DNA of 10,934 nt from Chloroflexota bacterium (GTDB lineage: Bacteria > Chloroflexota > Anaerolineae > Aggregatilineales > UBA2796): positions 1 through 10,934 of the forward strand of contig JAGHYP010000072.1 in NCBI GenBank assembly GCA_017743585.1. Direction: 5' to 3'. The notes below the pieces were generated by a model. It had not been told where the DNA came from and did no database searches. It saw nothing but the letters and a program-made list of their open reading frames with translations. Positions 1 through 5,715 of this stretch are shown here, piece by piece; positions within the stretch are counted from its first letter, which is position 1, and every line of letters begins with the position of its first letter. Made by a program: the position numbers and the translations under genes.

Positions 1-181
1 TCTCCACCTCGCGGATGAACTGATCGGCGCCCTTGCCGATCCAGCCCTTGCCGCGAATTTCGTTGCTCACCATCTGCACCAGGCGCTGATACATGCTGTT
101 CAGTCCGTCGGCATTTTGCGTGAACGCCTGTGCAATCTCGCGTAAACCATCATAATCTGCTTGAATTCTAGGTGCCGCCAT
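1..181 (-). CDS. WXG100 (ESAT-6-like) family protein, N-terminal part
   Basis: The first 60 residues are visible; the rest lies beyond the left edge. The protein begins MAAPRIQADYDGLREIAQAF, an amphipathic helix, and reaches a W-I-G turn at residues 47-49 inside GKGWIGKGADQF, followed by the start of a second helix. A helix, WxG turn and helix of about 100 residues is the hallmark of the WXG100 family: small helical-hairpin proteins that dimerise and are exported by, or act as partners in, type VII (ESX-like) secretion. The ATG is supported by the purine-rich AAAGGA at 191-196, nine bases upstream, and by the fit of the N-terminus to the family. A probable extended -10 box lies about 70 bases upstream. 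No secretion ATPase is visible, so whether it is a substrate, a chaperone or part of a larger toxin cannot be told. Confidence 0.8.
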   Translation of the reverse strand, partial: MAAPRIQADYDGLREIAQAFTQNADGLNSMYQRLVQMVSNEIRGKGWIGKGADQFIREVE

Positions 182-249
182 CGCCTTCTGTCCTTTTCTA
201 GACTATCTTGTGCTTCCTGAGGAGAGCCTGCCTCATCGCCCTGTTGGCT

Positions 250-258
250 ATCATAGCA
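250..258 (-). promoter_or_regulatory. Probable extended -10 promoter of the WXG100 gene
   Basis: Read on the minus strand this is TGCTATGAT, an extended -10 box (TGn then TATGAT, five of six matches to TATAAT). It would start a transcript near position 243 and give a leader of roughly 60 bases. No TTGACA-like -35 box is present at the usual spacing, as often with extended -10 promoters. The -35 zone is occupied by the inverted repeat at 261-299. Confidence 0.5.
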
Positions 259-260
259 CG

Positions 261-299
261 GCCTCAGCGGATGCATGATAAGACATGCCTCCGCTAGGC
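261..299. repeat. 39-base imperfect inverted repeat (operator or hairpin candidate)
   Basis: The arms are GCCTcAGCGG and CCGCTAGGC (one bulged base), then a 2-by-2 interior mismatch, then a perfect inner stem GCATG/CATGC around the loop ATAAGA. It sits directly upstream of the extended -10 box of the WXG100 gene and covers its -35 zone, a position suited to an activator or repressor. No T-run follows on either strand, so it does not look like an intrinsic terminator. Confidence 0.5.
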
Positions 300-564
300 G
301 GCGCGCGGCGAAAATTTTTACAGGACTTTTGCAGCTTGTTTACAAGTTGCTCAGAATTGCACCTGTATCAACCTGAGCGCGTCGCAATCTGCCGCTGGAA
401 TCTGCGCAGGCTGATCCACTCGTAAGGGCATCAGGCGCTGTCGGGCCTGCCTCGCGCAATGCCATCGCCTGTGCTGCCCGTAGGCGCCTCAGCGAGCGCG
501 AGAACAGCGCACTGAAGATTAAGTCGCGCGCCTTCACGCCCCCGACCGCGAGCGCGCCGCAGTG

Positions 565-573
565 TGCTATAAT
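565..573 (+). promoter_or_regulatory. Consensus extended -10 promoter of tsaE, probably leaderless
   Basis: The sequence TGCTATAAT is a perfect extended -10 box (TGn plus TATAAT). Transcription would begin about seven bases downstream, near 580-581, while the tsaE ATG is at 583. This leaves no room for a leader or Shine-Dalgarno site, and none is seen, so the transcript is probably leaderless. No good -35 hexamer lies at the usual spacing (the expected place reads ACCGCG). Confidence 0.7.
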
Positions 574-582
574 GGCAGCGCT

Positions 583-1077
583 ATGAGCGAACCATCTCTG
601 ACCTATCTGAGCCGAGGCGTGGCGCATACTGAGCGGCTGGGCGCAGCGCTTGGCGCGCGGCTGCAACGCGGCGATATCTTGTGCCTGATCGGCGATCTGG
701 GCGCAGGCAAAACGGCGTTCGCGCGCGGCGTCGCGGCAGGTTGGCGCAGCACAACTGCAGTGACCAGTCCAACTTTCGTGCTGATTCACGAGCATCAGCG
801 CGCTGAAGACGCCATGCGCCTACATCACATTGACGCCTATCGCCTGGCGCGCCTTGAAGATGCCGCCATGCTCGGCTTGGAAGATATCTTCGCAGGCGAT
901 AACGCCGTGATCGTAGAATGGGCAGATCGAATCGCGCCGCTTCTGCCGAGCGATCGTCTGTGGATCGAATTTGCCTTCGCGCAGGATGACGAGCAAGCGC
1001 GATTGCTCACTTTCAGCGCGCACGGCGAGCGCAGCGCAAACTTGCTGAGCGCATTGCGCGAGGCGCTGAGCGGGTGA
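583..1077 (+). CDS. tsaE: tRNA t6A biosynthesis ATPase TsaE
   Basis: This 164-residue protein has the usual length and motifs of TsaE (YjeE), the cytoplasmic P-loop ATPase that drives turnover of the TsaB-TsaD-TsaE complex, which transfers threonylcarbamoyl to A37 of ANN-decoding tRNAs. The Walker A motif GDLGAGKT lies at residues 37-44, the family motif TSPTF at 61-65, HHIDAYRL at 81-88 and the conserved VIVEWADRI at 109-117. An upstream GTG at 562 is in frame, but it would add seven residues and falls inside the promoter, so the ATG at 583 is chosen. The gene stands alone here; tsaB and tsaD are not adjacent, although they often are in other bacteria. It is convergent with the kinase gene downstream. 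The function is essential in most bacteria. Confidence 0.93.
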   Translation: MSEPSLTYLSRGVAHTERLGAALGARLQRGDILCLIGDLGAGKTAFARGVAAGWRSTTAVTSPTFVLIHEHQRAEDAMRLHHIDAYRLARLEDAAMLGLEDIFAGDNAVIVEWADRIAPLLPSDRLWIEFAFAQDDEQARLLTFSAHGERSANLLSALREALSG

Positions 1078-1263
1078 CGGTCTCAATTCAACGCGCAGCA
1101 CGCAGCTCTCTGTGAAACAGATATCTTGGCGATCGGCGCAGGCTTGGTCGGCGCTGCGCAAACGCTTGCCCAGCGCTGATGCCATGTCTCTCAGGCGAGT
1201 TCGTCCCAGCGCGCAGTCAAGTTTTGTGGCGGCGCTACCGCAGCAATTCGTGGGGAGGTGCGG
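1078..1263. other. Convergent intergenic region, no clear gene or terminator
   Basis: This 186-base stretch lies between the converging ends of tsaE and the kinase gene. A terminator would be expected, but I see no strong G+C-rich hairpin followed by a T-run on either strand. Open frames here run into the antisense of the kinase and look like shadows. Confidence 0.5.
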
Positions 1264-2205
1264 CTACATCAATTGTGCCGCGTACGGCAGAGATGGAATC
1301 GCGCCGCGAATCTGCGTGGCGAGCGCGCCAGCGCGGCAAGCGCGCCGCACCAGCCAATCGAGCGCGTCAACGGGTAGCTCGGTCAGCGCATAGCCTTTAT
1401 CGCGCAGGTCGCACAGGCCCGCCAAGATGGCAGCCATGAAAGCATCGCCTGCGCCGGTCGCATCCACGACGTGCGCTACGGGCGGCGCATCAGCGTGATA
1501 GAGCGCGCCTTTGTAACGGTATGTGCAGCCGCGCGCGCCGAGCGTGATCAAGATCAGCGGCGCGCTGTACGGCAAGTCGCGCAGCGCTGATTCAAGCGTG
1601 CTTTTGCCCGTGAGCAGCACCAACTCGCTCTCGCTCAATTTGATGACATCCGCTTGTGCCAATGGCGCGGCGGCTAATGTCGTGTCAGCGCTCTGCCACA
1701 GCGCAGGACGCCAGTTGATATCGTATGAGAAGAGCGCGCCGCTCGCCTTGGCGCGCGCTATGGCGGCTTGTGTCGCGCTGCGCGCAGGCTCGCTGACCAG
1801 CGAGACAGAGCCGCAGTGAAAAATGTAAGTCGCTTCTAGCAGCTCAGCGGGAAGTTCTTCGGGCGCGAGTGCAGCATGCGCGCCCTCGTAGAAGGCGAAA
1901 GATGGATCGCCGCTATCCGAGAGCGAGACAAAGGCGAGCGTGGTCAGGCGCATCGAGTCGATCAGCATGCTGCGCACGTCCACGCCTTCGCGTTCTAACA
2001 GCGCGCGCAAGCCTTGCCCAAACGAGTCGCGCCCGACCTTGCCGATGAACGCGGCGCGTCTGCCCAAGCGCGCTACGCCCACTGCGACGTTCGCCGGCGC
2101 GCCGCCTGCTTTCGGCTCAAAGGCAGGCGCATCGTATAGCGAGACGTTGCGCGCTGTCGCCACCATGTCAATCAGCGCTTCGCCGAGCGTCACTACGTCA
2201 AACAT
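1264..2205 (-). CDS. PfkB-family carbohydrate kinase, probably fructokinase-like
   Basis: A 313-residue cytoplasmic kinase of the ribokinase/PfkB family, which phosphorylates sugars or nucleosides with ATP. The first PfkB signature region is at residues 34-48 (GGAPANVAVGVARLG), and the second is VDATGAGDAF at 247-256 with the catalytic base Asp254 and the GAG anion hole. The segment YDINWRPALW (161-170) and VIKLSESELVLLTG (187-200) are typical of the fructokinase/KdgK-like branch, but the sugar cannot be fixed from sequence. The ATG at 2205 is preferred over an in-frame TTG at 2217 because GGGGAA lies just upstream of it and the protein then begins MFDVVTLGEALIDM, the usual start of the family. 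The gene is transcribed alone, away from ftsW, and candidate operator palindromes lie upstream. Confidence 0.88.
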   Translation of the reverse strand: MFDVVTLGEALIDMVATARNVSLYDAPAFEPKAGGAPANVAVGVARLGRRAAFIGKVGRDSFGQGLRALLEREGVDVRSMLIDSMRLTTLAFVSLSDSGDPSFAFYEGAHAALAPEELPAELLEATYIFHCGSVSLVSEPARSATQAAIARAKASGALFSYDINWRPALWQSADTTLAAAPLAQADVIKLSESELVLLTGKSTLESALRDLPYSAPLILITLGARGCTYRYKGALYHADAPPVAHVVDATGAGDAFMAAILAGLCDLRDKGYALTELPVDALDWLVRRACRAGALATQIRGAIPSLPYAAQLM

Positions 2206-2239
2206 GGCGTTCCCCAAGCGTCAGTCAGCTTATGCTTGT

Positions 2240-2249
2240 GATGTACATC
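2240..2249. promoter_or_regulatory. Palindrome GATGTACATC upstream of the kinase gene
   Basis: A perfect 10-base palindrome lies about 35 bases upstream of the kinase start, nested between GCTTA (2228-2232) and TAAGC (2253-2257), which are also inverted but centred two bases off. Its position in the presumed promoter zone of a sugar-kinase gene would suit an operator. No clear -10/-35 pair could be assigned, so the role is inferred. Confidence 0.35.
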
Positions 2250-2403
2250 TGCTAAGCGCGCTGCCTTCAGGATCGAGCGGTGTATCGCGCCAAGCTCGCC
2301 CTCAGCAGCGCGCGCATTCTGCTCAGCAGATAGTGTATCTCGGCCGCGCCATGCGCCGCTGAAGTTCTTGCGCGCCCCATCATGCGGCCAAGAGAAGTCT
2401 GAT

Positions 2404-2435
2404 CTCGAGCAAGACGCGCTGCTCGAGCAGGATGC
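2404..2435. repeat. Tandem CTCGAGCA repeats, 18 bases apart
   Basis: CTCGAGCAAGACGCG (from 2404) is followed 18 bases later by CTCGAGCAGGATGC (from 2422), a degenerate direct repeat. Because CTCGAG is itself palindromic, CTCGAGC (2404-2410) and GCTCGAG (2421-2427) also form an inverted pair with a 10-base spacer. The spacing of nearly two helical turns would suit a DNA-binding protein. It lies midway between the divergent kinase and ftsW genes, so it could serve either. Confidence 0.35.
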
Positions 2436-2585
2436 AATTTTGCGCCCAAAAGGCGCGGCGAGCTTCGCTCCGTCAGCAAGGGAAGGCACAGAATGAGCCT
2501 AGCGCAGCTTGCCCATCTGCAGCCAAAAGGCGGATCACGCGCTAGAATGAAAACCAATATCCACTAAAATCTGTGGAGCTTTGCT

Positions 2586-3836
2586 GTGGCAACGCTGGAC
2601 GCCATACCGCTTGCGCTCGAAGAGCTGAGCGAAGAAGAGGCGATGCTGCTGGAGCAACGCGCCGCCGAGCGCCGCCGCCGCTTCACAGCCACCATTGACC
2701 TCTATCTCGTGCTGACGGTCGGCATTTTGGTGGCGATCGGCTTGATGATGGTCTGGAGCACCACTTTCTTCTGGTCAGAGCCGCAAGCGGCAATCTTTAT
2801 GCAGCAGTTCCGCAACGCGATCTTCGGCTTTGTTGTCATGTTCGTGCTGAGCCTGATTGACTATCACTGGTGGCGGCGCCTGGCGATTCCGATCATGGTG
2901 GTCACGCTGGCGCTTTTGGTCGCAGTGCTGATCTTCGGCGGGACAGTCTTCGGCGCGCGGCGCGCGTTTTTCAACGGCGCAGTGCAGCCTGCCGAGCTGG
3001 CTACGCTGACCGTTGTGATGTACATGGCGGCATGGTTAGCCTCTAAGCAGAGCAAAATTCGGCGGCTGACCTATGGCTTGTTGCCGTTCGCGTTGCTCGT
3101 CGGCGCGGTGGCGGGCTTGATCATCCTTCAGCCCGATCTCTCGACCGCAGCGCTGATTCTGGTCACGGCGACTGTGATGTTCTTCTTAGCAGGCGCTGAT
3201 TGGCTGCAGTTGATCATCGCCTTTGCCGCGTTCATTTTGATGGGATTGATCGCGATCAGCCAGTTTGACTACGCGCGCGCGCGCGTGGAAAATTTCCTCG
3301 ACCTGCTGCGCGACCCGCTTTTGGCGAGCGACCAGGCGCAGAACGCCATCATCGGTTTCTTGAACGGCGGCCTGACAGGCGTCGGCTTGGGCGAGAGCCG
3401 CCAGAAGTTCGAGAACCTCTCAGCGCCTCACACGGACGCGATCTTCGCTGTGATAGGCGAAGAATTAGGCTTGGTCGGCTGCGCGCTGGTGATCGGGCTA
3501 TTTGTGGTGCTGATGATACGCGGCTTTCGGATTGCGCGCAACGCGCCTGATATGTTTGGTGCGCTGCTGGCAGCGGGCATCACGGCCTCTATCGTGCTAG
3601 AGGCGATGTTCAACATCGGGGTCATGGCGTCAGTGATTCCGTTCACGGGCGTGCCGTTGCCGTTCATCAGCTTCGGCGGTTCATCGTTGGTCAGCGGCTT
3701 GGCGGCGATCGGAGTCTTGCTGAACATCTCGCGCGTGACGGCGCGGCAAGCCGTGCGGACTCGCAAGGTGAACGAGACGCTCTCGCTGCCGGGAATGCGC
3801 GGCTCAATCACGCGGGTACGGCATCGTTTTGAGTAG
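2586..3836 (+). CDS. ftsW: SEDS-family peptidoglycan glycosyltransferase, FtsW type
   Basis: A 416-residue multi-pass membrane protein of the SEDS family, which polymerises lipid II into glycan strands together with a class B penicillin-binding protein. After a charged cytoplasmic N-terminus (residues 1-34) come about ten hydrophobic segments. The large extracellular loop carries GLGESRQKFENL (267-278) and APHTDAIFAVIGEELG (280-295), with the presumed catalytic Asp284. The C-terminal signature PLPFISFGGSSL is at 357-368. The family motif QPSELAKL reads QPAELATL (134-141), so the usual lysine is Thr140. GTG at 2586 is chosen because GGAG lies seven bases upstream. The last bases overlap murG, which favours FtsW over the elongation paralogue RodA. 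No PBP partner gene is visible. Confidence 0.85.
   Translation: MATLDAIPLALEELSEEEAMLLEQRAAERRRRFTATIDLYLVLTVGILVAIGLMMVWSTTFFWSEPQAAIFMQQFRNAIFGFVVMFVLSLIDYHWWRRLAIPIMVVTLALLVAVLIFGGTVFGARRAFFNGAVQPAELATLTVVMYMAAWLASKQSKIRRLTYGLLPFALLVGAVAGLIILQPDLSTAALILVTATVMFFLAGADWLQLIIAFAAFILMGLIAISQFDYARARVENFLDLLRDPLLASDQAQNAIIGFLNGGLTGVGLGESRQKFENLSAPHTDAIFAVIGEELGLVGCALVIGLFVVLMIRGFRIARNAPDMFGALLAAGITASIVLEAMFNIGVMASVIPFTGVPLPFISFGGSSLVSGLAAIGVLLNISRVTARQAVRTRKVNETLSLPGMRGSITRVRHRFE
3272..3285. repeat. (CG)7 tract inside ftsW
   Basis: Seven CG dinucleotides lie within an 18-base strictly alternating purine-pyrimidine run (3270-3287). They encode part of the YARARVEN segment of the FtsW-like protein. 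Such a tract can adopt Z-DNA and is prone to slippage; a change of one unit would shift the frame of a probably essential gene. Confidence 0.8.
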
Positions 3837-4959
3837 TGAGACGCTCTTCATCTCCGCAGGCGGCACGGGCGGCGGCATTTATCCTGCGCTCAGCGTAGCG
3901 GAGGCGCTGCGCGAGCGCGCGCCGCACGTCAAGTTGCACTTCATTGGCAGCACAGCGGGCATTGAGAACGAGCTAGTGCCGCGGCAAGGCTGGGCGGGCT
4001 TTCACAGCGTGCCGAGCGGCGCCTTGCATGGCGTCGGGCGCGCGAAGCAGCTCAGCAGTCTCGTCAAAATTGCGCGCGGCGCGTGGCAAGCGTGGCGCTT
4101 GGCAGCCAAATATCGTCCGCGCGCGCTTTTTCTGACGGGCGGCTGGGCGACGTTTCCAGCGGCGCTCGGCTGCTGGCTGCGCGGCGTGCCGGTCGTCGTC
4201 TACGTGCCTGATATCGAGCCTGCGCTCGGCGTGAAGGTCATCAGTCGTTTTGCGCGCCTTGTGCTGACGACTGCACCTGAGTCAGCGGGCTACTTGGGGC
4301 GCAACGTATGCACGGAAGCTGTTGGCTATCCGTTGCGGCGCGCGCTGCTGAGAGCAGATCGCGAGACAGCACAGGCACATTTCGAACTCGATCCGCAGCG
4401 GCGGACGCTGCTGGTCTTCGGCGGCAGCTTGGGGGCGCGCAGCCTGAACACAGCGCTCGCCGCAATTCTGCCCGATCTGTTGGCAGAGGGCGTGCAAGTG
4501 CTGCACATCAGCGGCAAGGCCGATTGGCAAGCGGTTCAGGCGCGATATGCGGCGCTTGAGGCAGCGGCGCAGCGGCACTATCACGTCTTTCCCTACCTGC
4601 ACGAGACAATGGGACTGGCGCTCGCTGCAGCAGACCTCGTTGTTTGCCGCGCTGGAGCCAGCGTTCTGGGCGAGCTGACGCATTTCGGCTTGCCGTCGAT
4701 CCTCGTGCCGTATCCGCACGCTTGGCGCTACCAGAAAGTGAACGCTGATTGGCTTGTGGCGCGCGGCGCAGCGCTGCGCCTTGACGACGAGCGGCTCTCG
4801 AGCAATTTGCTGCCAACCGTGCGCGCTCTGCTGAACGACTCAGCGCGCTTACGCGCCATGAGCGAAGCCGCGCGCCGCGCAGCCATACCGAACGCAGCTG
4901 AGCGCACTGCCGAGCGACTCCTGAGCGTGGCAAAATTGGATAAGGGCGAGCCAGCTTGA
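3829..4959 (+). CDS. murG: MurG-type UDP-GlcNAc transferase (lipid II synthase), divergent
   Basis: A 376-residue GT28-family, GT-B-fold enzyme. MurG adds GlcNAc from UDP-GlcNAc to lipid I on the inner membrane face. The N-terminal glycine loop is GGTGGGIYPAL (11-21), the second loop TGGWATFPA (103-111), and the C-terminal donor-domain loop FGGSLGARSLN (197-207). The nucleotide-sugar site GASVLGEL (276-283) has the conserved Glu282 and is followed by PYPHAWRYQKVNADWL (294-309). Two usual features differ: the histidine after GGTGG is Gly16, and the HEQN-type segment that follows the second domain strand is YVPDIEP (125-131). The TTG start at 3829 overlaps ftsW by eight bases; no better start would keep the first glycine loop, and expression is probably coupled to ftsW. 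Another GT28 role is possible but less likely given the neighbour. Confidence 0.85.
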   Translation: MSSETLFISAGGTGGGIYPALSVAEALRERAPHVKLHFIGSTAGIENELVPRQGWAGFHSVPSGALHGVGRAKQLSSLVKIARGAWQAWRLAAKYRPRALFLTGGWATFPAALGCWLRGVPVVVYVPDIEPALGVKVISRFARLVLTTAPESAGYLGRNVCTEAVGYPLRRALLRADRETAQAHFELDPQRRTLLVFGGSLGARSLNTALAAILPDLLAEGVQVLHISGKADWQAVQARYAALEAAAQRHYHVFPYLHETMGLALAAADLVVCRAGASVLGELTHFGLPSILVPYPHAWRYQKVNADWLVARGAALRLDDERLSSNLLPTVRALLNDSARLRAMSEAARRAAIPNAAERTAERLLSVAKLDKGEPA

Positions 4960-4977
4960 TCAGCAGGAGAAACACAT

Positions 4978-5511
4978 ATGGTTCAACTCTCAACCATTTT
5001 GTGGATGCTGATCGTCCTCTTCGCAATTGTTGGCGCCTTGCGCGGCTGGACGCGCGAGCTCGTCTCAACAGCGGGCATCATCCTAGCCTTGTTTGCCACG
5101 TGGCAGTTCGATGCTGTGCTGCTTCAACCGCTCACGCGCGGCGCCACACCTGAGCAAATCTTCTTCCTCTATAGCGGCATTCTGGTCGTGATCAGCTTCT
5201 TCGCCTACCAAGCGCCGACGAACATCGTGGCAAGGCGGCAGCCAGCGGCTACGGATCAGCGTCAAGGCGTGCAAGAGCGCTTGCTCGGCCTTGTATTGGG
5301 CGGCGTGAATGGTTATTTGATCTTCGGCTCGATTTGGTATTACCTAGATCGGACAGGTTATCCGTTCGCGCCGTATGTTTTTGCGCCCACGCCCGGCTCG
5401 GCCAGCGCCGCCATGGTCGAGTCGTTGCCTTTGATCTTCCTCGTGCAAGGCAACCTGCTCACAGTGCTGGTCATTGTGCTATTTCTCCTCGTGCTGATCG
5501 CTGTTATCTGA
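4978..5511 (+). CDS. CvpA-like membrane protein
   Basis: A 177-residue integral membrane protein. Hydrophobic segments lie at about residues 5-20, 29-45, 61-79, 102-122 and 152-177. VGALRGWTRELVSTAGIILAL (18-38) resembles the first-loop signature of CvpA/colicin V production proteins, and RLLGLVLGGVNGYLIFGS (101-118) matches the glycine-patterned later helix of that family. CvpA proteins are linked to envelope homeostasis, but their biochemical role is not settled. The start is well supported: AGGAGA at 4965-4970 lies seven bases before the ATG, and the gap to murG is only 18 bases, so it probably belongs to the ftsW-murG transcript. The protein ends abruptly inside a hydrophobic helix; the frame stays open for 55 codons after the TGA stop (see the downstream region). 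Confidence 0.72.
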   Translation: MVQLSTILWMLIVLFAIVGALRGWTRELVSTAGIILALFATWQFDAVLLQPLTRGATPEQIFFLYSGILVVISFFAYQAPTNIVARRQPAATDQRQGVQERLLGLVLGGVNGYLIFGSIWYYLDRTGYPFAPYVFAPTPGSASAAMVESLPLIFLVQGNLLTVLVIVLFLLVLIAVI

Positions 5512-5715
5512 AAGCAAGGTGTTGTCAGAACTTCAAGCGCTGATCACGGTAGCAGTTCTGGCGGCTGCCATGTCGCAACAGTGCTGCTAGCGCCGATCGT
5601 GATCGCTGCTGCCGCTGCTCTTTCCGCTCTGACGAGCGTCAGGCAAGCGTGGCGCCGCCTTACGCATAGCCTGTGTTAGAATCACCAATGACGAGTCCTG
5701 AAGCGAAGGTACGCC
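5512..5715. other. Intergenic region with in-frame continuation and palindromes
   Basis: This 204-base region follows the CvpA-like gene. After its TGA, the same frame continues for 55 codons to a TAG at 5677-5679 and encodes a hydrophobic run (VATVLLAPIVIAAAAALSAL) followed by a basic tail. An internal GTG at 5581 could give a 32-residue single-span peptide, but I see no ribosome-binding site. A palindrome CTGACG-AG-CGTCAG lies at 5629-5642. An inverted pair GATCACG (5542-5548) and CGTGATC (5598-5604) may form a larger structure. No T-run follows, so no terminator is called. Confidence 0.4.
5674..5682 (+). promoter_or_regulatory. Probable extended -10 promoter of the lytic transglycosylase gene
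   Basis: TGTTAGAAT is an extended -10 box (TGn plus TAGAAT, five of six matches). It would start transcription near 5689-5690 and give a leader of about 26 bases that contains the GAAGG ribosome-binding site at 5705-5709. No -35 box is evident. This suggests that the gene can be expressed apart from ftsW-murG. Confidence 0.5.

Larger units (their letters stand above)
182..582. other. Divergent intergenic region between the WXG100 gene and tsaE
   Basis: This 401-base region has no convincing gene. It holds the WXG100 ribosome-binding site (191-196), its probable promoter (250-258), the 39-base inverted repeat (261-299), an A/T-rich patch around 310-350 containing the small palindrome CTTGTTTACAAG, and the tsaE promoter at its right end. 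The part from about 360 to 560 is G+C-rich and shows no clear site. An open minus-strand frame crossing part of it extends into tsaE and has the Ala/Arg/Ser composition of a shadow frame. Confidence 0.6.
2206..2585. other. Divergent intergenic region between kinase gene and ftsW
   Basis: This 380-base region separates the two divergent genes. It contains the GATGTACATC palindrome, the CTCGAGCA repeats, a small 5-base-pair hairpin GCGCC-CAAAA-GGCGC (2442-2456), and an A/T-rich patch at 2543-2572 with two -10-like hexamers, TAGAAT (2543-2548) and TAAAAT (2565-2570), which probably holds the ftsW promoter. GGAG at 2575-2578 is the ftsW ribosome-binding site. No convincing open frame is present. 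Confidence 0.5.

Noticed and set aside
572..586. Four-codon mini-ORF ATG-GCA-GCG-CTA-TGA whose stop overlaps the tsaE start
   Set aside because: Its ATG overlaps the TATAAT box and would lie upstream of the expected transcription start, so it is probably not in the mRNA.
340..795. Minus-strand open frame of 151 codons overlapping tsaE
   Set aside because: It is antisense to the well-supported tsaE gene, has an Ala/Arg/Ser/Cys-rich composition without recognisable motifs, and lacks a ribosome-binding site.
1264..2217. Longer kinase start at TTG 2217
   Set aside because: The ribosome-binding site GGGGAA fits the ATG at 2205, and the family N-terminus begins there; the extra four residues are not needed.
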